Below are positions 1 to 7,235 of a stretch of DNA of 34,769 bases, piece after piece; the first letter of the stretch is position 1, and each line of letters opens with the position of its first letter. Source of the DNA: JADFRD01 sp964491015 (GTDB taxonomy: Bacteria > Fidelibacterota > Marinisomatia > Marinisomatales > TCS55); the NCBI GenBank assembly GCA_964491015.1, contig CAZBEY010000014.1, forward strand, positions 1 to 34,769, read 5' to 3'. The position numbers and the translations under genes are program-made. Under the pieces are notes generated by a model that saw only the letters and a program-made list of their open reading frames with translations, did no database searches and was not told where the DNA came from.

Positions 1-15
1 TAATCATTCCCAATT

Positions 16-810
16 TTAAGAAGTTCGTTTAAGAACCCGGAATTTTACACCATATTTTGATTTAACTTCCTGCCCGACACGTTTCGCCTCATCCTCAGTT
101 TTAAACCGAACGATCCTGACCGCGTGTAATCTTTTCCCATTGGACATCACCTCAACTATTTCAATGGTGTATTCTGACCCTGACACTATGTTCTTTAACC
201 GTTTTGCATTGGCATATTTTCCAAAAGCTCCTAGTTGGACTACCCAGGGATGAGTACCGGGATTTACTGTATTTTCTGTTGCTTTTTTATTGGATTGATC
301 GTCACTTTTAAATTCCGTGTTTTCCAAGTGGACATTATATTGTTTAACCTTTAATTGAGGATACTTCCATTTAAATTTAGCGAGGTAATATTGTACACTA
401 TCCGTTTCTCCGGTAGCATTAAAACTTAATACCATCAGATCAACCGCGCGCTGGATATGCTCGCTTTTTTGATACATTACCGGTATTTTTTTAAACTGTC
501 GGCCGGATTGTTCATATAGACCTCGGGAATACAGGTATTCACCAATTTTCATTGCTGCATCATCTGCATACTCGCTCTCCGGATATTGGCTAAGGAAATG
601 TTTAAAACCGGTCACAGTGGATTCGCCATTGTCAGTCATCAATAACTGTAAATAAACCAGCGCAGGATTGTACGGATATTTTGACTTTAATTCAGGAAGC
701 TGATCTTTGACTGCTAGTATATTCCCATCTTCTAATAATTGGAAATACGACTCAAACGTTTGACCAATGCCTAGTGAACTAAAAAGAATGAAAAATAAGT
801 AAAATTTCAT
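16..810 (-). CDS. SPOR-domain protein, exported
   Basis: The protein has 264 residues. It starts with a hydrophobic signal-like segment (about residues 1-16), so it is probably exported to the periplasm. The middle part (about 20-150) is helical and resembles the TPR-like repeats of YbgF/BamD-type proteins, with phrases such as FLSQYPESEYADDA. A polar linker follows. The C-terminus (about 186-262) is a SPOR domain, recognisable from WVVQLGAFGKYANAKRL and the HAVRIVRFKTEDEAKR segment. SPOR domains are known to bind peptidoglycan stripped of stem peptides at division sites. The gene is last in a minus-strand run, 5 bases after the TPR gene, and starts with ATG. A role in septal wall binding is inferred from the domain. 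No catalytic domain is visible. Confidence 0.8.
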   Translation of the reverse strand: MKFYLFFILFSSLGIGQTFESYFQLLEDGNILAVKDQLPELKSKYPYNPALVYLQLLMTDNGESTVTGFKHFLSQYPESEYADDAAMKIGEYLYSRGLYEQSGRQFKKIPVMYQKSEHIQRAVDLMVLSFNATGETDSVQYYLAKFKWKYPQLKVKQYNVHLENTEFKSDDQSNKKATENTVNPGTHPWVVQLGAFGKYANAKRLKNIVSGSEYTIEIVEVMSNGKRLHAVRIVRFKTEDEAKRVGQEVKSKYGVKFRVLKRTS

Positions 811-815
811 GCAAA

Positions 816-1868
816 TTATGATCCCTCTTTATGTTCCGTTATTAAATCAATAATTTCATCGATCTGCCTGGACAATTCATGAGGAGGAGAATCGGTTAAG
901 CTTAATTTTAATTTCATGAGCCGAGTATGCACAGATTTTTCGAATTGCTTCAGCGCAGTCTCTAATAAATCCAATGCTTGCTGTCTCTCTCCTTTTTCCT
1001 CAAGTACATTAGCCATTCTTGCCAAAGCATCCATATGACCTGGATTATCATTTAATAATCTCTTATAAAATTTTTCAACTTCACCATAACGCCCTAAATC
1101 ATATAATGCAGACTCCATTTTGTGAAAAACATTTGAGGCATCATCGACGTCTAAATGGGCAAATTTCTCCCAATGTTCAACGGCCTTAATTAGATCACGA
1201 TCCTCATTATAAAAGTCACCCAAACATTCGTGAGCCTTTCCATAATTGTCATCAATTTCAATTGCCTTCTTAAAACATTTTTTTGCACGATCTCGATCAT
1301 TTTTCTCCAATTGATCTAACCCTTCTAACATCTGAAATTTTGCCAAACTACTTGGATCTTTTCGTTGAGTTAGTTTTTGAATATCTTTTGCCAGTGATGC
1401 TGCTTCAACCCAGTCACGGTCCTGTTCGGCAAGATTCAATAAAAATTCTAATGCCCAAATATTTTTTTTATCGATTTTAAGAATAATCATTGCCTCATTT
1501 TTCGATTTTGCAAAATTATTCACTTGTTGATAATCCAAAGCTAATGATCGGTGAATATCAATCTGAAGTTGGTTGTCTAAGTTGGGGCGTACCGTGAGGG
1601 ATTGATGAATTTTAACGGCCTGATGAGGATTCCCTTCTGCTCGAAGGATTTCCCCCATTTGTAAATATGCGTTTATGTGATTGGTGTCTTGCTTTACCAC
1701 TTCACTAAGAAGTCTCAAGGCTGTTTTTGTATCACCATGGACAATTGCATTCAGCGCGTCCGTGTAGATTGATTCAAACTTACGTGGTTTTTGGGGACGA
1801 TAAATAACGGCAGCAGCCATTCCTGCGACCGCCAAAACGATGACAGTAATAAGGAGAAATGTATTCAA
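816..1868 (-). CDS. LapB (YciM)-like membrane-anchored TPR protein
   Basis: The protein has 350 residues. One N-terminal membrane segment (about 3-22) is followed by tandem TPR repeats through most of the length. The layout and the stretch around EGNPHQAVKIHQSL resemble LapB/YciM of E. coli, which controls LpxC turnover and so LPS synthesis. It lies two bases after a LapA-family gene, as in the E. coli lapA-lapB pair. Unlike E. coli LapB there is no C-terminal rubredoxin-like metal site: I see no CxxC pairs near the end (LITEHKEGS). The start codon is TTG at 1868-1866, just after the lapA TAG, which suggests translational coupling. A generic TPR scaffold is the alternative. Confidence 0.7.
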   Translation of the reverse strand: MNTFLLITVIVLAVAGMAAAVIYRPQKPRKFESIYTDALNAIVHGDTKTALRLLSEVVKQDTNHINAYLQMGEILRAEGNPHQAVKIHQSLTVRPNLDNQLQIDIHRSLALDYQQVNNFAKSKNEAMIILKIDKKNIWALEFLLNLAEQDRDWVEAASLAKDIQKLTQRKDPSSLAKFQMLEGLDQLEKNDRDRAKKCFKKAIEIDDNYGKAHECLGDFYNEDRDLIKAVEHWEKFAHLDVDDASNVFHKMESALYDLGRYGEVEKFYKRLLNDNPGHMDALARMANVLEEKGERQQALDLLETALKQFEKSVHTRLMKLKLSLTDSPPHELSRQIDEIIDLITEHKEGS

Positions 1869-1870
1869 GA

Positions 1871-2188
1871 CTACTCTTCTCCGTCATCTAAATCATATAT
1901 TCCTTCATCAATAGCGACATTTCTCAGATCATTCAACTCATCTGATAATTTGCGATTTTTTGTTCTCAGTGAACGTATATCTGCTTTATTTGTCAAAATG
2001 TTCGCAACAGCCACTCCATAACCGATTAAGAATCCTACGGATAAGGCTCCGACCATAATGAATGCTACTTTAACATTTTCAAATTTCGAAAAAATTAAAT
2101 CAATATTTACTACTTCAGTGTTTTGCAGTAAAAACAGGAGCACCAATATCAATAATGCAAATGCGATAAATATTTTTATTAGTTTCAT
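1871..2188 (-). CDS. lapA: LapA-family (DUF1049) membrane protein
   Basis: The protein has 105 residues with two membrane helices (about 5-22 and 41-63). A charged coiled-coil tail follows, with heptad-like spacing around SLRTKNRKLSDELNDL, and the end is acidic. This is the usual architecture of LapA/YciS proteins, which partner LapB in LPS assembly control. The ATG overlaps the miaB stop as ATGA (2188-2185), and the TPR gene follows two bases later, so the three genes are probably co-translated. The function is inferred from family and neighbour; no catalytic residues are expected. Confidence 0.75.
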   Translation of the reverse strand: MKLIKIFIAFALLILVLLFLLQNTEVVNIDLIFSKFENVKVAFIMVGALSVGFLIGYGVAVANILTNKADIRSLRTKNRKLSDELNDLRNVAIDEGIYDLDDGEE

Positions 2189-3513
2189 GTATTTATATCT
2201 TCGTCATTGTGGATTAATTCTCCATGTAAACTAATGCCTTTTGCTGCTGTAATCAATACCGGAACAAAGTCTTTTATTTTCACATCACCTTTTTCAAAAA
2301 TAACCCATTTATTTGAATCTGTGCGCCCTGCCCAGTGATTCGAAGACCGCTTACTGTCTTTTTCAACTAACACTGTTTCCACTTTTTTTACGAAATGTAA
2401 ATTTCGTTCAAGTGTATGTTTTTTTTGTAATCTAATGACTTTTTCTAATCTCGTTTGTTTTATGTCTTCAGGGAGATAATCACTGTATTCGGTTGCTTTA
2501 GTTCCTGGCCGTGGAGAATATTTAAATGTAAATGCCGAATCAAATTTAATTTTTTCCATCACATCTAGTGTTTCATCAAATTCTGTATCTGTTTCTCCCG
2601 GGAAACCAACAATGATATCTGTACTCATTCCCGCATTCGGTAATTTTTTCCGTATTAGCTGTGCAAGATCAATAAAATGCTCCCTTGTATAGGTTCGGTT
2701 CATTCGTTTTAGAATTCTATTATTCCCGGCTTGTAGCGGTAAATGAATATAATTACAAATATTTCCATGGGCGGCCATGACGTCTAACAATTCTTCTGTA
2801 ATATCTTGAGGATGGGGTGATATATATCGGATTCTTTTCACACCTTCTATTGCTGCCACGTATTCGAGTAGTTGAGGGAATCCATCCTTCCCATGGATAT
2901 ATGAGTTAACATTTTGACCAAGGAGCGTTATTTCAACAAATCCTTCGTCTATTGCTTGTTTTACTTCATTGACAATACTTTCAACGCTCCTACTCCGCTC
3001 ACGACCACGGGTAAATGGTACAATACAAAACGTACAAAATTTATCACATCCACGCATAATCGATATCCAGGTATTAACCCCTTCATTTCGACTGGGGAAT
3101 AAACCATCGTATACCTCATGCTTGGATAATTTTGTATCAACTATATTATTCGTATTATGAATCCTATTCCGAAGAATATCAGGTAATTTTCTATAGGAAT
3201 CCGGACCCAGTACGATATCAACGTATGGTTTACTTTCAAGAATATCATTTTTTAAATGCTGAGCCATGCAGCCCAATACACCAATGATTGTTTCCGGTTT
3301 TTGTTTTTTTATTCGGTGATAACGACCAAGCTGTGAGTGAACTTTTTCTTCTGCATGGTCCCGGATCGCGCAAGTATTGATAAAAATTGCTTTTGCATCA
3401 TCCAGTTTATTTGATGGAATAAAGCCTTCTTTTTGCAATAATCCCTCCACCAATTCGGAATCGGAAACGTTCATCTGACATCCATAGGTCTCTATGAAAT
3501 AGGTATTAGACAT
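2185..3513 (-). CDS. miaB: tRNA-2-methylthio-N6-dimethylallyladenosine synthase MiaB
   Basis: The protein has 442 residues, the usual length. The N-terminal UPF0004 domain holds the auxiliary cluster cysteines in the order TYGCQMN, NTCAIRD and LGCMAQ. The radical SAM domain has the CxxxCxxC motif in RGCDKFCTFCIVPFTRG. The C-terminal part (about 375-440) fits a TRAM RNA-binding domain. MiaB methylthiolates i6A37 of tRNAs reading UNN codons, using SAM and two 4Fe-4S clusters. The start is ATG with no clear Shine-Dalgarno. The gene follows the M23 peptidase by 34 bases and overlaps lapA by four. Closely related MtaB/RimO proteins are the alternatives, but the GCQMN signature and length favour MiaB. 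Confidence 0.93.
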   Translation of the reverse strand: MSNTYFIETYGCQMNVSDSELVEGLLQKEGFIPSNKLDDAKAIFINTCAIRDHAEEKVHSQLGRYHRIKKQKPETIIGVLGCMAQHLKNDILESKPYVDIVLGPDSYRKLPDILRNRIHNTNNIVDTKLSKHEVYDGLFPSRNEGVNTWISIMRGCDKFCTFCIVPFTRGRERSRSVESIVNEVKQAIDEGFVEITLLGQNVNSYIHGKDGFPQLLEYVAAIEGVKRIRYISPHPQDITEELLDVMAAHGNICNYIHLPLQAGNNRILKRMNRTYTREHFIDLAQLIRKKLPNAGMSTDIIVGFPGETDTEFDETLDVMEKIKFDSAFTFKYSPRPGTKATEYSDYLPEDIKQTRLEKVIRLQKKHTLERNLHFVKKVETVLVEKDSKRSSNHWAGRTDSNKWVIFEKGDVKIKDFVPVLITAAKGISLHGELIHNDEDINT

Positions 3514-3547
3514 TTAGGATAAGAATGAAATGAACTTAAGATTCAGT

Positions 3548-4486
3548 TTATTTAAGATATCCACTGAAAAAATAATCCAGAGGATTTTGCGGTGTCCCGT
3601 CACGGTGGACTTCGTAATGTAAGTGTGGAGCTGTTGACCGTCCGGTATTACCTGAAAAACCGATTTTTTCACCTCGCTTTATTTTCTGACCCCTTTTGAC
3701 CATTATTTTGGAGAGGTGTGCAAACAGCGTTGTATAGCCATAACCATGATCAATTTTGATTACTTTGCCATAGCCTCCATTGTAGCGGGCTTCTTTGATA
3801 ATTCCATCGGCAGGGGCCAATACCGTTTCACCGGTGTTCACGGTGATATCCTGACCGTAATGAAAGCGTACTTTGCCATTCATCGGATCTTTACGATATC
3901 CAAAACTCGAGTTTAAATAACCTCTTTTAACCGGACGAATAGAGGGAATTGAGCGAATAATATCAACATTTTCAGTAACTTTATCATAGATACCAGAAAA
4001 ACTAAGTAATTCTAATTTTACTTTTCTTGTGAGGGCGTCTACGTCCATTTCCAACGATTTTAATCGATTGGTAAAATCATCTTCAGTACTAATATTATCA
4101 GCGAGTCTTACGCCTCCGATACCCAACCTATTTATATCCTGATCCACAACCGGTAAATCAGCGTACGTCCGAATTGCTTTATCCTTTTCTTCAATGGATT
4201 CCATGGTAGTGGACATATCACTCATCTTGCTTTGCAAGTCCACTAAGGTTGTTGATAGCGTGAAATAATGCTGCTTAATTGTTTCAATTTTTGACTTATA
4301 CAAAATATCAGTCAATGCTTCGGCGCTAAAGAAGAAAATACCGGTTACGATAACGATAGCTAATGATAATAATGTAAAAATGCGGTGACGAGTAACGTTT
4401 CGTTGACGCATTCCTCGGTCATCGGCCGAAATGATGATATAATGTTTTTGACTTTTCTTTTTAGAACCAAACACGTGTAATAACAC
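3548..4486 (-). CDS. M23-family membrane-anchored peptidoglycan endopeptidase
   Basis: The protein has 312 residues. A basic cytoplasmic N-terminus is followed by one membrane segment (about 37-55) and a coiled-coil region (about 65-180). The C-terminus is a LytM/Peptidase_M23 domain (about 195-305). The zinc site looks intact: His209 and Asp213 form the HxxxD motif (HYGQD), and His288/His290 form the HxH motif (HLHYE). An active cell-wall endopeptidase acting in the periplasm is therefore expected. The coiled coil plus LytM arrangement is like that of EnvC/MepM-type division and elongation factors. The start is GTG at 4486; a second GTG lies four codons in. It sits between the sigma factor gene and miaB. 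Confidence 0.88.
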   Translation of the reverse strand: MLLHVFGSKKKSQKHYIIISADDRGMRQRNVTRHRIFTLLSLAIVIVTGIFFFSAEALTDILYKSKIETIKQHYFTLSTTLVDLQSKMSDMSTTMESIEEKDKAIRTYADLPVVDQDINRLGIGGVRLADNISTEDDFTNRLKSLEMDVDALTRKVKLELLSFSGIYDKVTENVDIIRSIPSIRPVKRGYLNSSFGYRKDPMNGKVRFHYGQDITVNTGETVLAPADGIIKEARYNGGYGKVIKIDHGYGYTTLFAHLSKIMVKRGQKIKRGEKIGFSGNTGRSTAPHLHYEVHRDGTPQNPLDYFFSGYLK

Positions 4487-4534
4487 TTTTCTAATGCTCG
4501 GATTTTAAGAATTTGAACCTATAAAAACCAAATA

Positions 4535-5374
4535 TTAACCTAAGTACAATTTTAGCAGTTGAGATTTCGTAGATATTCGTATACGCTGTAATGCGCGTTC
4601 CTTTACCTGTCGAATCCGTTCGCTGGATAGATTAATACTTTCTCCTATTTGTTCAAGGGTTTTTGGATCATCATCTCCAAGTCCGAAATATTCGGTCAAT
4701 ACGAATACTTCTCGCTTCTCCAGTAGGCTCATCATACCTACTATTTCTTTTTTAAGCGATTCCTTCATAAGCTGCATTTCCGGTCTGGGATCATTTGAAA
4801 TCAGATATTCAATTAACGGCTTTTCACCCTCAGCGTTATCATCAAGGGAAATGGAGCCGCTATACACTTTTACAAGATCATCAATCCATTTGATGGTGGT
4901 ATGGGATATTTCCGCGAGTTCTTCCCGTGTGGGTTCACGCTCGATTTCCTGCTCTAATTCGAGGGAATGACGATACAGTTTACCCATGGACTCAGTCACA
5001 TGCGCCGGAAGTCGAATTGTACGTCCAGTTTTTTGAATCGCATTTCGAATTTGTTGGGTAATCCACCACACAGCATAGGAAATAAATTTAAATCCACGTG
5101 ATTCGTCAAACTTATTAACCGCTTTTATCAGACCAATATTCCCTTCGTTAATCAGATCCTCAAAGGGAAGGCCCTGTCCTTGGAATTTTTTCGCCATTGC
5201 AACCACGAATCGTAAATTATGGATCACAAGTTTTTGGAAAGCTTTGTTATCACCATTCCGTGCATGGATGGCGTATTGAACCTCTTCTTCCGGCGTTAGC
5301 GGCTCTAGTTTTTTAATTTCGTTTAAATATAGTTCAAGGGCTTTGCGCCCTGTAGAGAGAGGAAATTTCGTCAA
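4535..5374 (-). CDS. rpoD: RpoD-type sigma-70 RNA polymerase sigma factor (short form)
   Basis: The protein has 279 residues. In order it shows region 1.2 (about 12-40, LYLNEIKKLEPLTPEEE), region 2 with core- and -10-binding segments (about 45-115, including NEGNIGLIKAVNKFD and YAVWWITQQIRNAI), region 3 (about 120-195) and region 4 with a helix-turn-helix (about 225-275, TLEQIGESINLSSERIRQVK). There is no long region 1.1. This matches the short primary sigma factors of Bacteroidota and relatives. The start is TTG at 5374, two bases after the upstream TAG. The first internal ATG would remove region 1.2, so TTG is preferred. It could be the primary sigma factor or a group 2 paralogue; the sequence alone does not decide. 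Confidence 0.85.
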   Translation of the reverse strand: MTKFPLSTGRKALELYLNEIKKLEPLTPEEEVQYAIHARNGDNKAFQKLVIHNLRFVVAMAKKFQGQGLPFEDLINEGNIGLIKAVNKFDESRGFKFISYAVWWITQQIRNAIQKTGRTIRLPAHVTESMGKLYRHSLELEQEIEREPTREELAEISHTTIKWIDDLVKVYSGSISLDDNAEGEKPLIEYLISNDPRPEMQLMKESLKKEIVGMMSLLEKREVFVLTEYFGLGDDDPKTLEQIGESINLSSERIRQVKERALQRIRISTKSQLLKLYLG

Positions 5375-5376
5375 TT

Positions 5377-5829
5377 CTATTGGGAGTCTGATTCAGATGC
5401 GGCTTCACCCGTTTCTTTATCAGATCCATTATTTTCCTCATTAACCTCTTCTTTCTCCGTCTTGACTGGTACAGCTTCTATTTCTTCGTCCGTATCCAAT
5501 ACTTCTTTCATGTTCTCAATTTCGTTTTCTTTCCTATTAATTTTTTCTTGAATTTCGTCCAGTTTTTGCAGGGAATTATAAAATTCTTTATTTCCCGTAA
5601 AATTTACGACATTTTCTTCTTTGGCGTGATACGCTACCAATCGCCCTAAATTCTCAAAAGTTTTTGCCTTCTCACGTTCAAGTTGATGTATTTCAATTTT
5701 GATTTTACTAATTTTGGTGAGTTCCTCTGTTTTTGCAACAGCAATTTTGCTGACTTCTTCTGCTTTTTCGACAGCAACAGAACCCCATTCCTTCATATTT
5801 TTCTTTAAGTCATTCCATATTGGATTCAT
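5377..5829 (-). CDS. Hypothetical coiled-coil protein
   Basis: I do not recognise a named family with confidence. The protein has 150 residues and lacks a signal peptide or membrane segment. Roughly residues 15-115 are highly charged and heptad-like (Glu/Lys/Ile/Leu rich), so a coiled coil is likely. The C-terminal 35 residues are acidic and low complexity. The ATG at 5829 is preceded by an AGAGG Shine-Dalgarno about six bases upstream. The gene ends two bases before the TTG start of the sigma factor, so the two are probably translated together. That tight link is conspicuous, but a regulatory relation to the sigma factor would be speculation. Confidence 0.7.
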   Translation of the reverse strand: MNPIWNDLKKNMKEWGSVAVEKAEEVSKIAVAKTEELTKISKIKIEIHQLEREKAKTFENLGRLVAYHAKEENVVNFTGNKEFYNSLQKLDEIQEKINRKENEIENMKEVLDTDEEIEAVPVKTEKEEVNEENNGSDKETGEAASESDSQ

Positions 5830-5883
5830 AAAAACCTCTTTTAATAAATTTGTTCATTCATAAATGTGTTTAAAGTTAATCAA

Positions 5884-6057
5884 TTAATCGCTCTTTTTAA
5901 TGATCATATTTACTGCATAAAAAATCCCCGCTCCAACCACCAAAGCGTTCAACTCGATGAGGATATTATGATCCCTTATACCAACATATAGTCCGGATAA
6001 TATTAAAAGCATGGCAAAAACCTGCAAACTTCTAAACAGGGTGAATTTCATATTCAT
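5884..6057 (-). CDS. Small two-helix membrane protein (57 aa)
   Basis: This short frame starts at ATG 6057 (a second in-frame ATG lies at 6051) and ends at TAA 5886-5884. Its 57 residues form two hydrophobic helices (about 7-27 and 34-53) joined by a short polar turn (RDHN) and ending in a basic tail (KKSD). The start overlaps the last 26 bases of the FAD oxidoreductase gene, consistent with translational coupling. The coiled-coil gene follows after 54 bases. The composition is clean for a membrane protein, with no rare interruptions. I recognise no family, and it could be a chance frame, although position and composition argue for a real gene. Confidence 0.5.
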   Translation of the reverse strand: MNMKFTLFRSLQVFAMLLILSGLYVGIRDHNILIELNALVVGAGIFYAVNMIIKKSD

Positions 6058-7042
6058 CCTTCAATTTTATCCAACGCCTTATATTTTTAAAGTTCCATCG
6101 ATAACTCAGAGACAAAATATCTAATGGTTGACTTGATTCAGATATCGATTGAGCAATTTCCAGCTTTTGGTGATCCGCCAGGCGCTCATAGATTATTCTG
6201 TTTATAATAGAAGTTTTACATTTTCTGTTTAATAATTTCAGAATTCTATTTGCCTCGTTGGTTTCTCCGGATAAGTGTTTAGCTATTGCCAATCCCGATG
6301 TCATTGCCATGCGCATTCCAAAACCAAATAAGTAGTCCTGGTATCCCCCGGCTTCACCAATACGATAAGGATATCCAAATTTTTTCATCGAAGGCAAATT
6401 AAAGCTCCCTCGGCTGCCAAATACTTCGCCTTTCGGAATCACAATTCCTTTTTGATCAAAAAAGTCGATTGATTTTTGCAATGGATCCGTCAACTGGTTT
6501 TTTCTTTTCTTAAATGCTGTTGCCAAAGTAGCGTCTCCATCAAGAATAATTAAATATGCGTACCCTTTTGGCGCGAATTCTTTCCCAAATAATAAATGAA
6601 TTTGATTCTTTAGGTCTGTTTTAAAATTAATTCCTCGGATAAAGGCTGCCGTTTTCTTTTTACCTGAGGCATCAATGGTAATATATTCAGGAGCATTATT
6701 TCCAAATTCGAATTCCACACCGGCTGCAATACATTGCTGAAAAAGTTGTATATCAATACAGTCAGATTCGGCCCCTCGTTTAACTAAATAAAAAAAAGGA
6801 ATTGCTGATTGTACTTTAAACGGTTCAAATCCGTCAAAATGAATATTAAAATCAAAAATGGGATAGTTTTTAATAAGCTCGAATAAAAATCCATGTTCTA
6901 AAAAATATGATTGCATATCTTCTTGAAAAATCCAATTCTCCAATCCTTCAAAATCACCGTTTCTGCTTAAACCAATGGCAGGATGTTTTTCATATACGAC
7001 GACATTTTTACCGGTTTTTTTAAGGTTAATCGCAACCGTCAT
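6032..7042 (-). CDS. FAD-dependent NAD(P)/FAD oxidoreductase, geranylgeranyl reductase-like
   Basis: From the ATG at 7042 the frame gives 336 residues, but that ATG lies inside the FAD-binding Rossmann fold. The same frame upstream (7043-7150) encodes the dinucleotide motif AGAGIAGM directly before it. The remaining fold is consistent with FAD-dependent reductases: the NVVVYEKH strand, and a late GEAGGYQDYLFGFGMRMA motif equivalent to the GDAAG...G region of geranylgeranyl reductase-like proteins. No ATG, GTG or TTG is available upstream in frame before the TAA at 7153-7151, so the true start is non-canonical (ATA at 7072 would fit the usual N-terminus) or the gene carries an early indel. The substrate is unknown. 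Confidence 0.65.
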   Translation of the reverse strand: MTVAINLKKTGKNVVVYEKHPAIGLSRNGDFEGLENWIFQEDMQSYFLEHGFLFELIKNYPIFDFNIHFDGFEPFKVQSAIPFFYLVKRGAESDCIDIQLFQQCIAAGVEFEFGNNAPEYITIDASGKKKTAAFIRGINFKTDLKNQIHLLFGKEFAPKGYAYLIILDGDATLATAFKKRKNQLTDPLQKSIDFFDQKGIVIPKGEVFGSRGSFNLPSMKKFGYPYRIGEAGGYQDYLFGFGMRMAMTSGLAIAKHLSGETNEANRILKLLNRKCKTSIINRIIYERLADHQKLEIAQSISESSQPLDILSLSYRWNFKNIRRWIKLKDEYEIHPV

Positions 7043-7160
7043 ACCGGCGATGCCGGCTCCGGCAATTTTTATTAGATTGGCTGATTCTGGTTTTCCGATG
7101 ATATTATTCCAGGATTGATTAAGCGGTTGATATTCAACAACCTCATCATTTTAAAATGAC

Positions 7161-7214
7161 CCCTCTTTCACCCTGCGCGGGTGCTTCGGCAGACGGGCAG
7201 GCGGGTGACTATCC
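7161..7214. repeat. GC-rich palindromic intergenic element
   Basis: In the gap between serA and the oxidoreductase lies a short block much richer in G and C than its surroundings. It contains a CACCC/GGGTG stem (7169-7173 with 7179-7183, five-base loop), a second GGGTG at 7203-7207 and repeated CAGACGGG/CAGGCGGG-like words. There is no T-run, so it is not a simple terminator. It resembles the short dispersed palindromic repeats scattered between genes in many uncultured bacterial genomes. Only one copy is in the window, so repeat status is inference. Confidence 0.4.
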
Positions 7215-7235
7215 GGTGGCGGATTAATAACAATG

